A stretch of DNA of 24,137 nucleotides from a virus. The stretch is taken from the IMG/VR virus record IMGVR_UViG_3300050821_004857, positions 1 to 24,137 of that record, one strand, 5' to 3'. Position 1 is the stretch's first letter; each line of letters starts with the position of its first letter. A program made the position numbers and the translations under genes. The notes beneath the pieces are model-generated. The model had not been told where the DNA came from, did no database searches, and saw nothing but the letters and a program-made list of their open reading frames with translations. Shown here piece by piece: positions 11,888-18,391 of the stretch.

Positions 11888-12218
11888 GGCGCGCCGCCGA
11901 TCCGGCATACCAACGGGGATCGAGCGCCCGCGCGGCCCGCTCGCACGTTTCCGTATGCACGTCGTGCCACGGCGCGCGCGCGCTCCATCGGCCGAGCTGC
12001 CAACCGCCATCGGCAGCAAAGCGGCAGACCCAGCAGCACCAGACGTCGCCGCCGGTCGGCCGACCGCAACCCGGACAGCGGCGCCGATGGCGGGGCACGT
12101 ACTCGGCCAGCTCGGGCGGACCGGCGCGCCATACGAGCGACGTCGCGGGCATGAGCGCGGTCGGCGGCTCGGGCAGCGAGCGGGCGGCTCGGCGCAGACG
12201 GCGCCGGGGCCGGATCAC
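11880..12218 (-). CDS. 112-aa zinc-binding protein, unknown function
   Basis: A basic N-terminus (VIRPRRRLRRAARS) is followed by LVWRAGPPELAEYVP and then a zinc-ribbon-like core, RRRCPGCGRPTGGDVWCCWVC (cysteines about 64, 67, 77, 78 and 81). A histidine-rich WHDVHTETCERAA comes later. The GTG start at 12218 overlaps the adenine methyltransferase stop (GTGA); longer frames upstream are arginine-rich shadows. Its position between methyltransferases is compatible with a DNA-binding accessory, an inference only. Confidence 0.7.
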   Translation of the reverse strand: MIRPRRRLRRAARSLPEPPTALMPATSLVWRAGPPELAEYVPRHRRRCPGCGRPTGGDVWCCWVCRFAADGGWQLGRWSARAPWHDVHTETCERAARALDPRWYAGSAARRV

Positions 12219-12820
12219 AGCGCCCCTAGCGCGAACAGCGCGCCGGGGTCGTCGCCGGGGTCGGCCGGGGTCGCCGGGTTCGGCTGCCAGCCCTCGACCT
12301 CGACGTCGGAACCGACCCGGTTTCCCCATGCGGCCCATCCGGGGCGATGCCAGCGGGCGAACAGCTCTAGCCGCGGCGCCGGGCTCACCTGCTCGGCGAG
12401 CCGGTAAAAATCGTCGGGCTTGCGCGAGTGCGACCCGCGCGGCCAGCAATACCAGCTCGATAGCGGCACCTGCTCGGGCGGCATCGCCCGGCCGCGGGTC
12501 GCGAGTATGGCGTGCTCGGTATTGTTCCGCAGGTAGTAACCGACGCCGGGGCCGGGCTTGCACCATGTGAGCATCGTTACGGGGCGGAATCCCCACGCGC
12601 GGGCTACGGCGTGCGCTTCGGCGACGAGCCGGTTAATCGCCCATATCCACAGATGCGCGTCGGGGTCGGCGAGGTCGGCGATCGGTAGCGCGATGATCTC
12701 GGGCACGGTCATAACCGGGTAATGCCGTTGCGGGTGACCCCGGCCGGGGTTCGCCGAGCGGACCCCGCGCATGGTCGGCCATGGCGGATCGGCGACGATC
12801 GTGCGGTAAGTGTCGGTCAC
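12215..12820 (-). CDS. MT-A70-family DNA N6-adenine methyltransferase
   Basis: Methylates adenine N6 using S-adenosylmethionine. The catalytic DPPW is at residues 11-14 (TIVADPPWP). Then come HYPVMTVPEIIALPI, AHLWIWAINRLVAEA, WGFRPVTMLTWCKPG and NTEHAILATRGR, ending with SHSRKPDDFYRLAEQ and RLELFARWHRPGWAAWGN: the full MT-A70 order with the late RxElFAR motif. 201 aa is normal. A short proline-rich tail follows. GTG 12820 overlaps the upstream stop (GTGA). Together with the C5 methyltransferase the phage would modify two bases, most likely to escape restriction. Confidence 0.9.
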   Translation of the reverse strand: MTDTYRTIVADPPWPTMRGVRSANPGRGHPQRHYPVMTVPEIIALPIADLADPDAHLWIWAINRLVAEAHAVARAWGFRPVTMLTWCKPGPGVGYYLRNNTEHAILATRGRAMPPEQVPLSSWYCWPRGSHSRKPDDFYRLAEQVSPAPRLELFARWHRPGWAAWGNRVGSDVEVEGWQPNPATPADPGDDPGALFALGAL

Positions 12821-13035
12821 GGCGCGGCCCCGGCGGCTGGCCAGTAGGGCACGGGCTCGTCGCCGAGCCGCTCGGCCGGGTCGTTAACGACGAACAGCCG
12901 GGCATTGATCGCGCCGCGCAGCACGAGCAGATGCCGATCCCACGCGCCCGAATGGATCGCCGACCACGCCGCGAACGCCGCGGGCGCTTCGGCGTCGGGC
13001 ACGTCGTCCCACGGGTCGCCGGTCAGCTTGACCAA
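12817..13035 (-). CDS. Hypothetical 72-aa protein, TTG start
   Basis: The sequence contains VKLTGDPWDDVPDAEAPAAF, then AWSAIHSGAWDRHLLVLRG and INARLFVVNDPAERLGDEP. No recognised domain. There is no ATG or GTG near the upstream stop. TTG at 13035 is preferred because GAGGG lies 7-8 bases before it; a TTG at 13059 or a GTG at 13110 would lengthen the protein within the same frame. It overlaps the 54-aa gene by 13 bases and the adenine methyltransferase by GTGA. Confidence 0.55.
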   Translation of the reverse strand: MVKLTGDPWDDVPDAEAPAAFAAWSAIHSGAWDRHLLVLRGAINARLFVVNDPAERLGDEPVPYWPAAGAAP

Positions 13036-13187
13036 AACTCGGCCCTCGCGTATGGCCAATCGGGTACGGCGCAGTGCGGCCCGCAAAAATACGGGTTGGG
13101 CCAATGGCACATAGAACAGTGCCGGTCGGTCTGATACCAGACGAGCCGGGTTGCCCGGATCGCGAGCGGCTCGACCGGGCGGCTCAT
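13023..13187 (-). CDS. 54-aa zinc-finger-like mini-protein
   Basis: Begins MSRPVEPLAIRATRLVWYQT and has CSMCHW (residues 24-29) and, eight residues after the second cysteine, CGPHC (35-39), four cysteines and two histidines spaced for one zinc ion. The last residues are aromatic. Start ATG overlaps the upstream stop (ATGA). It resembles tiny phage zinc-finger proteins of unknown role; DNA or protein binding is inferred. Confidence 0.65.
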   Translation of the reverse strand: MSRPVEPLAIRATRLVWYQTDRHCSMCHWPNPYFCGPHCAVPDWPYARAEFWSS

Positions 13188-13492
13188 GGCGCCTCGCCGA
13201 TCTCGGCGGCGTGCTGGCGGTCGGTCGCGACCGCGGCGAGCCCGCGCCCGGCGGGGCGGCGCGGCGAGCGGTCCGCCCACGCGGCGAGCGTGCGATATTC
13301 GGTGTCGAGATCCGCGTATCGCTGGCGGCAGCTCGTGAGCAGCGCGACGTCGTGCGAGTGCTGCCGCCGCATGTCGGCCAGCTCGGCGAGCAGCTCGCGC
13401 AGATCGTCGTCGCGCAGCGAAGCGATATCGCGGTAATCGGTCCACAAACCGACCCGCTCGGCGATGGCGGCGAGCGCCGCATCGGTCATCAT
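13184..13492 (-). CDS. Hypothetical 102-aa coiled-coil-like protein
   Basis: Starts MMTDAALAAIAERVGLWTDY and then has a long helical region with regular Leu/Ala spacing (LRDDDLRELLAELADMRRQH, then DVALLTSCRQRYADL) likely to form a coiled coil. The tail is basic and less ordered. ATG 13492 overlaps the RecT-like gene's stop (ATGA), so it may be a partner of the recombination proteins; this is positional only. Confidence 0.68.
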   Translation of the reverse strand: MMTDAALAAIAERVGLWTDYRDIASLRDDDLRELLAELADMRRQHSHDVALLTSCRQRYADLDTEYRTLAAWADRSPRRPAGRGLAAVATDRQHAAEIGEAP

Positions 13493-14553
13493 AGCGGCGG
13501 CTCGGTATCGGGCAGCGGCACGTCTTCGGCGCCCGCGGCCTGGCCGGGCGCCTCTTGACCTGCGAGTTTGCGCAGCTCGCCGACATTCCCGAGCACCGTA
13601 TGCGCTTCGTCCGCGGTGAGATTCTTAGTGCTCGTGATCTTGTGGCCGATCCAGTCGGCGATATGGGCGAGCGCGGTCGCCCGGTCCCAACCCAGCTCGC
13701 GGAACACGATATGCAGCCGGTCGAGTTGCGGTTTGCGGATCGACTCGGGCTCGGCGTCGAGATCCGCGCGCTCGGGCTCGCCGACCGGCGCGATCGGCTG
13801 CCCGCCCGGCGGTCCGCTCGGCAGCGCGGGCAGCGCCGCGCGGCTCTTGCGTTGCGTGCGGCGGCGTTTGCTGCCCGGCGCCTCGCCGTTGCCCGCCTCG
13901 ATCGCCGCGGCGCCGCCCTCGATCGCGAGCGGGTCGGCGCCCTCGATCTGGTCGGTCAATTCCTCGGCGACATACGGGATACCGAGAATCGCGTCGGCGG
14001 CGACCCATCGCGCCGCTTCGGCGGTCGCCCGCGCGACCAGCATCGCGGTTGGCTGCCGCCGCCATTGCGAGCGCTCGGTGCCCGGATAGAGCCCGAGCGT
14101 CTTCGCCCGGTCGAGTGTCCATACGCTCTGTTGCACGTCGTCGGTTCCGGCGCGGCGGGCGCGCACGATCGCGCGGGTCGCGTTGCTCTCGGCCACGACC
14201 CAAATATCGTGACCGGCGTTCTGTAGGATCGCGCGCAGCGTGAGCGCGCTTAGGGCTGGCGTGTTATTGATGATCGCGATCGAGCGAAGCGAAGCCATCA
14301 CGTCGAGCCCTAGTTCTTTCCCGGTCATGATCGCGGCGGCGGCGGTCGCCGTGGTCGCCTCGACGTCGAGCCGGTATGCGCGCCCATCTTTCCCGTTGAG
14401 CGGGAACCCTCGCTCGTCCATGTGATAGCGGCGATGCGAGTCGGGCAGAAACGCGGTCGGCGCGAGCTGGCGGGCGATGCTGGCGGCGGCTTCCAGCTCG
14501 GCGACCCATTCGCGCAGCGCGGCGTCGTTCGGCTGGCGGCGGGCCGGGCTCAT
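13489..14553 (-). CDS. RecT-like single-strand annealing recombinase, 354 aa
   Basis: RecT proteins anneal complementary DNA strands during phage recombination. The core carries ATAAAAIMTGKELGLDVMAS, then LRSIAIINNTPALSA, the GHDIWV strand, VWTLDRAKTLGLYPG, and QWRRQPTAMLVARATAEAAR followed by AADAILGIPYVAEELTD, the order seen in RecT-family proteins. After a long Pro/Ala linker there is a small C-terminal helical domain (DRLHIVFRELGWD... TADEAHTVLGNVGEL). Start ATG 14553; a 21-aa frame ends on it. The exonuclease gene lies upstream, the usual pairing. Confidence 0.85.
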   Translation of the reverse strand: MSPARRQPNDAALREWVAELEAAASIARQLAPTAFLPDSHRRYHMDERGFPLNGKDGRAYRLDVEATTATAAAAIMTGKELGLDVMASLRSIAIINNTPALSALTLRAILQNAGHDIWVVAESNATRAIVRARRAGTDDVQQSVWTLDRAKTLGLYPGTERSQWRRQPTAMLVARATAEAARWVAADAILGIPYVAEELTDQIEGADPLAIEGGAAAIEAGNGEAPGSKRRRTQRKSRAALPALPSGPPGGQPIAPVGEPERADLDAEPESIRKPQLDRLHIVFRELGWDRATALAHIADWIGHKITSTKNLTADEAHTVLGNVGELRKLAGQEAPGQAAGAEDVPLPDTEPPL

Positions 14554-14615
14554 GAGCGGCTCGGCGCGTCGGCGTGGTTAATCCGGGTATGCGCGGGTAG
14601 CTGCGATATGGTCAC
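14550..14615 (-). CDS. Possible 21-aa leader peptide before the RecT-like gene
   Basis: A GTG frame (VTISQLPAHTRINHADAPSRS) ends in a TGA that overlaps the recT-like ATG as ATGA, the same coupling as real genes here. An 8-codon GTG frame (VDEIGLAR) in turn ends on its start. The gap has no other gene. The peptide has no recognisable feature, and chance is quite possible. Confidence 0.25.
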   Translation of the reverse strand: MTISQLPAHTRINHADAPSRS

Positions 14616-14656
14616 CTTGCAAGTCCAATCTCGTCCACGGTGGTTGGGCTTACGCT

Positions 14657-14686
14657 CGGGCCGGGCGTGTCAGCGCGACCGGCCCG
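14657..14686 (-). terminator. 8-bp hairpin downstream of the exonuclease gene
   Basis: Perfect stem CGGGCCGG (14657-14664) and CCGGCCCG (14679-14686) with a 14-base loop, in the 149-base gap between the exonuclease stop and the RecT-like start. It could be a partial terminator or an RNA-stabilising hairpin within the early operon. Confidence 0.35.
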
Positions 14687-14702
14687 CGCGCTGCATATGC
14701 GG

Positions 14703-15611
14703 TTATGTGAGCGCCGCCGCCGCGAACGGACCGGCGGCAGCGCTCACCCATTCCTTACGCTCGTCCTCGTGGTGATAGAGCCAAGCTAGGTACGTGAACG
14801 TTTGCCACACATCGGGGCCGGTATCGAGCGGCACGAGATCCCATCCGTCGCCGCGTATCCAGACCGCGCCGCAGCGCTCGACCTCTAGCCATTCCATCGG
14901 CCGCTCTGTGCCGTCTTCGGCGATGAAAACCTCGGCCCCGGCGTAACCGGCGACCTGCATCGCGGTTTCTGGCCAGATGCCCGAGCGGTTCGTTTTGGCG
15001 TCGAGCAGCCAGCGCGCGGGCGGGATGATCGCGCCCTCGACCTCGATCGGGCCGAGATCGGCGATCAGGTCGAGCGTCCCGCAATAGCGGTGCGCGCGGT
15101 TCCCGATCACTAGCTCGACCGCGAGCACCTTCGGCTCTAGCCGGTCGAGAAAATCGCGGTATGCCTCGACGTGCCCGGCCAGCTCGTCGGCGTAGGGCAC
15201 GTTTTCCTCGCCCGCGGCGATCCGGGCGGCGACCCGATGCACTTCGGTTCCGCGCCCGGCGGCGGCGTCCCGCTCGGCATACTGCCCGGCGTATAGCGCT
15301 TTGAGCCGGTCGGCGGGCGCCATCGCGGCGAGGGTATCCCAGTTGTTTACGGCGTATTCGGCGGTCGCCGTGCCCGGATACTTCGCCAGCGCGCCCGACT
15401 TATAGTGCCCCGTGATCGTGGTCACGCCGGGCACCTTGACGCCGTCGATCCGGTATCCGTGGTTTCGGCCGTAGTTTCGGCGCTTGATCGACCCGGACAA
15501 CGTCGCCGTTGTCGGCGCGGTGCCGCCGCTCATACCGCCGCCGCTCGTGCTCTTGGTCCCAGACCCCGCCGCCGAGCGAGCAGGTCGGCGACCGCTAGCG
15601 GCCCTAACCAT
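14703..15611 (-). CDS. RecB/Cas4-like PD-(D/E)XK exonuclease
   Basis: This is the nuclease partner expected next to a RecT-like annealing protein. Key elements: VPGVTTITGHY near the N-terminus, GTEVHRVAARI with its His, HRYCGTLDLIADLG (catalytic Asp), WLLDAKTNRSGIWPETAMQV (D-A-K in place of ExK), and QVAGYAGAE with the RecB-type Q-x3-Y. The C-terminus is ERKEWVSAAAGPF. ATG 15611 gives an 8-base overlap with the upstream stop; ATG 15533 (MSGGTAPTT) would drop a low-complexity Ser/Gly leader and is equally possible. It probably resects DNA ends to supply single strands for annealing. Confidence 0.82.
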   Translation of the reverse strand: MVRAASGRRPARSAAGSGTKSTSGGGMSGGTAPTTATLSGSIKRRNYGRNHGYRIDGVKVPGVTTITGHYKSGALAKYPGTATAEYAVNNWDTLAAMAPADRLKALYAGQYAERDAAAGRGTEVHRVAARIAAGEENVPYADELAGHVEAYRDFLDRLEPKVLAVELVIGNRAHRYCGTLDLIADLGPIEVEGAIIPPARWLLDAKTNRSGIWPETAMQVAGYAGAEVFIAEDGTERPMEWLEVERCGAVWIRGDGWDLVPLDTGPDVWQTFTYLAWLYHHEDERKEWVSAAAGPFAAAALT

Positions 15612-15870
15612 TCCCGGCCTGTTCAAACGCACTTTGCCGAGACTTGACGTGCTCGTCGTCTGCCGTTTGCCCAACCGCGGCGGTCGGGATCGGCTGGCGC
15701 ATCGCGTCCAGATCGTTTAGATCGACCTGTATTCGGCGCGGCCCGAGCCGCTTCGCCGGTAGCAATCCCTGCGCGATCCATCGCCGCAGGGTCGAGCGCG
15801 GCACTTTCGAGTAAATCGCGGCTTCGGCTAGGGTCGCCCAGCGCGGCGCGGGCGGGCGGCGAGACGGCAT
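15604..15870 (-). CDS. HTH_17/MerR-type DNA-binding protein, putative excisionase
   Basis: 88-aa protein with a winged-helix pattern WATLAEAAIYSKVPRSTLRRW then IAQGLLPAKRLGPRRIQVDL (residues about 11-52), the signature of excisionase-type helix-turn-helix proteins. The tail is polar. ATG 15870 has GAGGG 7-8 bases upstream. It is the first gene of the leftward early operon and is divergent from the integrase cluster across the repeat region, which fits Xis or an early regulator such as Cro. The choice between these cannot be made from sequence. Confidence 0.75.
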   Translation of the reverse strand: MPSRRPPAPRWATLAEAAIYSKVPRSTLRRWIAQGLLPAKRLGPRRIQVDLNDLDAMRQPIPTAAVGQTADDEHVKSRQSAFEQAGNG

Positions 15871-15923
15871 AGGTGAACCCTCGATCCGGGGTCGGCGGTC
15901 AGCAAAGCGGGTAACCGCTTCGG

Positions 15924-16053
15924 GTCTGACCTACGCGACCCGGCGAGGGTAGGCGAGCCGGTTACGCCGGGCTCGGTACGGCGGCGAGGTCTGGCCTACG
16001 TGACCTCGCGAGGGTCGGCGAGCCGATCACGCCGGGCTCGGTACGGCGGCGAG
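15924..16053 (+). repeat. Two tandem 65-bp direct repeats
   Basis: Copies 15924-15988 and 15989-16053 match at 58 of 65 positions. Each starts with GTCTGRCCTACG and contains a CGAGCC/GGCTCG dyad (15954-15975 and 16019-16040). The same GTCTGACCT-type half site recurs as the inverted repeat at 16185-16250, which suggests one DNA-binding protein recognising all of them. Confidence 0.8.
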
Positions 16054-16184
16054 CGCGAACGCTCACTAGCAACTAATACGCCGCGGCGACGTCGCACGTC
16101 AACCCATACGGCGCGATCAGCTCGGGCGGGCTCGGCGACCTGCGCGAGTGTCGCACGTAGGTTGCACGCGGCGGCGGCTATAGG

Positions 16185-16250
16185 GTCTGACCTGCGATGT
16201 TCGTATATTGCGCATCTCTTAACGGGAATACCCATCGCCGCAGGTCAGAC
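16185..16250. repeat. 12-bp perfect inverted repeat flanking an AT-rich core
   Basis: Arms GTCTGACCTGCG (16185-16196) and CGCAGGTCAGAC (16239-16250) with 42 bases between. The centre is the most AT-rich sequence of the region and contains TATATT. It could be an operator pair around a promoter or paired integrase/excisionase arm sites. Confidence 0.75.
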
Positions 16251-16334
16251 GGCATAAGCGCAGGTCGGGGCATAGATTCGTGCGCATCGGCGTTACCCAC
16301 AGTGCACCACTACAGACCACAAAGCTAGACTGTG

Positions 16335-16368
16335 TTACGCACGGTTTACGCACGGCGGAAGGGACCAA
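16335..16368 (+). promoter_or_regulatory. 11-bp tandem repeat plus start-associated motif copy
   Basis: TTACGCACGG occurs at 16335-16344 and again at 16346-16355. Directly after is CGGAAGGGACCAAACCA, with the conserved 11 bases at 16358-16368, 4 bases before ATG 16373. This is the only rightward copy of the motif. A TAGACT at 16325-16330 is a weak -10 candidate. Confidence 0.65.
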
Positions 16369-16372
16369 ACCA

Positions 16373-16654
16373 ATGTTCAAAGTCAGCTACTACCATCACG
16401 CGGGCGGCGACCGCTACCGCGTGTCGCGCGCGTTCGGCACGATCGAGCTAGCGCAGGAATTCATACACGTCAACGCGCTAGTCTGCGCGCTGCCCGGCGT
16501 GCTGTTGATCGCGGTCGGCTCGACCGACCCGGATTCGGCATGGTGCCAGGAACACGGGCACGACGGCTTTATGCCCGGCTCGGTCTGCGCGCTCTGCGAT
16601 GCGCTCGCCGCCGCGGGCGCGGTCGCCGACCCGTTCGCTCGGGTGACCTCATGA
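16373..16654 (+). CDS. Hypothetical 93-aa protein, first gene of the integrase cluster
   Basis: Begins MFKVSYYHHAGGDRYRVSRA; a longer frame reaches back to 16280, but the motif copy fixes ATG 16373. It has a helix (TIELAQEFIHVNAL), a hydrophobic stretch (VCALPGVLLIAVG) and a C-terminal CQEHGHDGF...CALC with Cys/His pairs that may bind zinc. No family recognised. ATGA overlap with the next gene. In this position one might expect a repressor, but no helix-turn-helix is visible. Confidence 0.7.
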   Translation: MFKVSYYHHAGGDRYRVSRAFGTIELAQEFIHVNALVCALPGVLLIAVGSTDPDSAWCQEHGHDGFMPGSVCALCDALAAAGAVADPFARVTS

Positions 16655-16860
16655 ACGGCGCGACACGCGCCGCCGCGCGGCGGCACTACGACGCCGCGCT
16701 CGTGCTGCCAGACGCCGACCTCGCCGCCGAGCTACGAATGATGGCGATCGGCGGGCCAGACGGAACCCGGCCGAGTAAGCGCATCGGCCTACTGTTCGCC
16801 GCCGCCGACCGGCTCGCGCCGGGCACGCCGGGCACGATGCCTCTGGCACTCGCGCCATGA
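16651..16860 (+). CDS. Hypothetical 69-aa protein upstream of the integrase
   Basis: Begins MNGATRAAARRHYDAALVLP and has a mid segment AAELRMMAIGGPDGTRPSKR followed by IGLLFAAADRLAPG. It is Ala/Arg-rich with probable helices, no motif. Start overlaps the previous stop and its stop overlaps the integrase ATG (both ATGA), so the three are co-translated. A longer frame upstream is a shadow of the preceding gene. Possibly a recombination directionality or regulatory helper, unproven. Confidence 0.65.
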   Translation: MNGATRAAARRHYDAALVLPDADLAAELRMMAIGGPDGTRPSKRIGLLFAAADRLAPGTPGTMPLALAP

Positions 16861-17990
16861 GCCGCCGATCCCGCTTCGGCTCGATCCGTAAGCTACCGAG
16901 CGGTAAGTATCAAGCGACGTACATGGTCGGCGGCCAGCGCTATAACGGGCCGACCACGTTTCAGACCAAAGGCGATGCGGGCGCTTTCCTCGCTCGTATG
17001 CAGACCGAGATCGGGCGCGGCGATTGGACCGAGCCCGCCGCGGCCCGCCGGTCGGCCGTGCCGGTCTTCGGCGAGTACGCCGCCCGGATCATCGCGCAGC
17101 GAGTCGCGGGCGGTCTGTCGGCGAACACGGCGAGCAAATACCGCGGGTTGCTTAACGGGCACTTGCTGCCGACCTTCGGCCCGGTCCGGGTCGATTCGAT
17201 TACGGTCGCGATGGTGAACGATTGGCACGCCGCATACGGTCGGCGGCTCGGCGGCACGCGGGCGAACGCTTACCGCTTGCTCGCCTCGATCATGCGCTCG
17301 GCGATCGATGAAGGGTTGCGCGAGGGTTCGCCGTGCCGGGTCCGGGGCGGCGCGGCCGACCCGCGGCGGGCGGTCGACGCCGAGCCCGCTTCGCCCGAGC
17401 AGGTCGAGCGGCTCGCCGATGCGATGCGGCCGAGCTGGCGAATGCTGGTCATGCTCGGCGCTTACTGTTCGCTGCGCTTCGGCGAGCTGGCCGAGCTACG
17501 GCGGCGCGACGTCGAGATCGGGAACGGTAGCGCCGTGATCCGTATCCGGCGGTCAGTCTCGCGGGTCGACGGCGAGCTGATCGTCGGCCCGCCGAAGTCT
17601 GCCGCGGGTCGCCGGGCGGTCGCCGTGCCGCCCGATCTGGTCGGCGACCTCGCCGCCCATATGGCCGAGCACGTCGGCCCCGGCCGTGATGCGCTCGTGT
17701 TCACGGCGGCGAGCGGCGCGCAGCTCTACAGCGCGAAAATTTACCGGGATTGGAACCGGGCGCGGGGCGAGGTCGGCTTGCCCGGCTTCCACTTTCACGA
17801 CCTGCGGCATACCGGCGCGACTTGGCTCGCCCGGAACGGCGCGACCTTGAAAGAGCGTATGCACCGTCTCGGGCACTCTGATTACCGCATGGCGGCGCGT
17901 TACGAGCACGCCGACGCCGAGCGGGACGCGCTGATGGCTTCGCGGCTATCCCGGCCCGCCTCGACCTCGCAGCGGGCGGGCGCGGCGTGA
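16857..17990 (+). CDS. int: Tyrosine recombinase (phage integrase)
   Basis: Integrates and excises the phage by site-specific recombination. 377 aa with the normal layout: an N-terminal arm-binding region (RFGSIRKLPSGKYQATYMVG, about 6-25), a core-binding SAM-like domain (about 70-160) and the catalytic domain. Active-site residues are visible: Arg207 (SLRFGELAELRRRDVE), Lys247 (PPKSAAGRR), His314-x-x-Arg317 (HFHDLRHTG), His340 (RLGHSD) and the nucleophile Tyr349 (ARYEHAD). Overlaps the upstream gene as ATGA and the downstream gene as GTGA. A candidate attP region lies upstream (15924-16250); no tRNA-like attachment sequence was seen. Confidence 0.95.
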   Translation: MSRRSRFGSIRKLPSGKYQATYMVGGQRYNGPTTFQTKGDAGAFLARMQTEIGRGDWTEPAAARRSAVPVFGEYAARIIAQRVAGGLSANTASKYRGLLNGHLLPTFGPVRVDSITVAMVNDWHAAYGRRLGGTRANAYRLLASIMRSAIDEGLREGSPCRVRGGAADPRRAVDAEPASPEQVERLADAMRPSWRMLVMLGAYCSLRFGELAELRRRDVEIGNGSAVIRIRRSVSRVDGELIVGPPKSAAGRRAVAVPPDLVGDLAAHMAEHVGPGRDALVFTAASGAQLYSAKIYRDWNRARGEVGLPGFHFHDLRHTGATWLARNGATLKERMHRLGHSDYRMAARYEHADAERDALMASRLSRPASTSQRAGAA

Positions 17991-18391
17991 AGCGCGACGG
18001 GCTCGGGGCGCAGCGCCGCGCGACCGGCGATGCCGCCGCCGCGGCGCGGCCCGAGTATCGCGTGCTGATCTGGCGCGGTCAGTCGCCGCCGAAAACTCTC
18101 GTGTTCGCCGAGCCGGTCGACGCGCTTACGGCCGGGGTCGAGTATCTGCGCGAGGGTTATCAGGTTCGGCTCGGCGCCGAGACGGTCGATCGGCTTCGGG
18201 GCGATCATGTCGCCGAGCCGGTTTGGTTCCCGAGTCTGCCCGATTGGCGGTTGCTCGCCGGGATGCTCGGGCGGGCGCTGGAGTCGCCCGGTTTCTTCCA
18301 TCCTGCGGCCGAGCAAGCGGGCCGGTCCGCGGCCGAGCGGCTAGAGAACCGGATTCGCGCGGTTATCCATCGGATCGAGCGGGCGCTATGA
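17987..18391 (+). CDS. Hypothetical 134-aa protein downstream of int
   Basis: The GTG start overlaps the integrase stop (GTGA). After a basic N-terminus, a small alpha/beta region is seen: YRVLIWRGQ, KTLVFAEPVDALTAGVEYLR, YQVRLGAETVDRLRG. A helical C-terminus follows (WRLLAGMLGRALES, then AAERLENRIRAVIHRIERAL). No family recognised. It is coupled to the next gene by ATGA. Confidence 0.68.
   Translation: MKRDGLGAQRRATGDAAAAARPEYRVLIWRGQSPPKTLVFAEPVDALTAGVEYLREGYQVRLGAETVDRLRGDHVAEPVWFPSLPDWRLLAGMLGRALESPGFFHPAAEQAGRSAAERLENRIRAVIHRIERAL

Larger units (their letters stand above)
15871..16372. promoter_or_regulatory. Divergent regulatory region, candidate lysis-lysogeny switch or attP
   Basis: Apart from the small HTH gene on one side and the integrase cluster on the other, no frame is convincing. 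It holds an AAGCGG/CCGCTT dyad (15905-15920), a 65-bp tandem repeat (15924-16053), two copies of GTCGCACGT (16091-16099 and 16150-16158), a 12-bp inverted repeat around the most AT-rich bases of the gap (16185-16250), and an 11-bp tandem repeat just before the first rightward gene. TATATT at 16204-16209 is a possible -10 box, but no matching -35 is clear. Divergent promoters must lie here; an integrase or excisionase binding role is inferred. Confidence 0.65.

Noticed and set aside
16280-16654. Longer start at 16280 for the first gene of the integrase cluster
   Set aside because: The extension crosses the 11-bp tandem repeat and the start-associated motif; ATG 16373 follows the motif directly.
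17990-18000. attP at the 3' end of int
   Set aside because: The integrase overlaps the next gene by GTGA and no repeat or tRNA-like sequence is present there.
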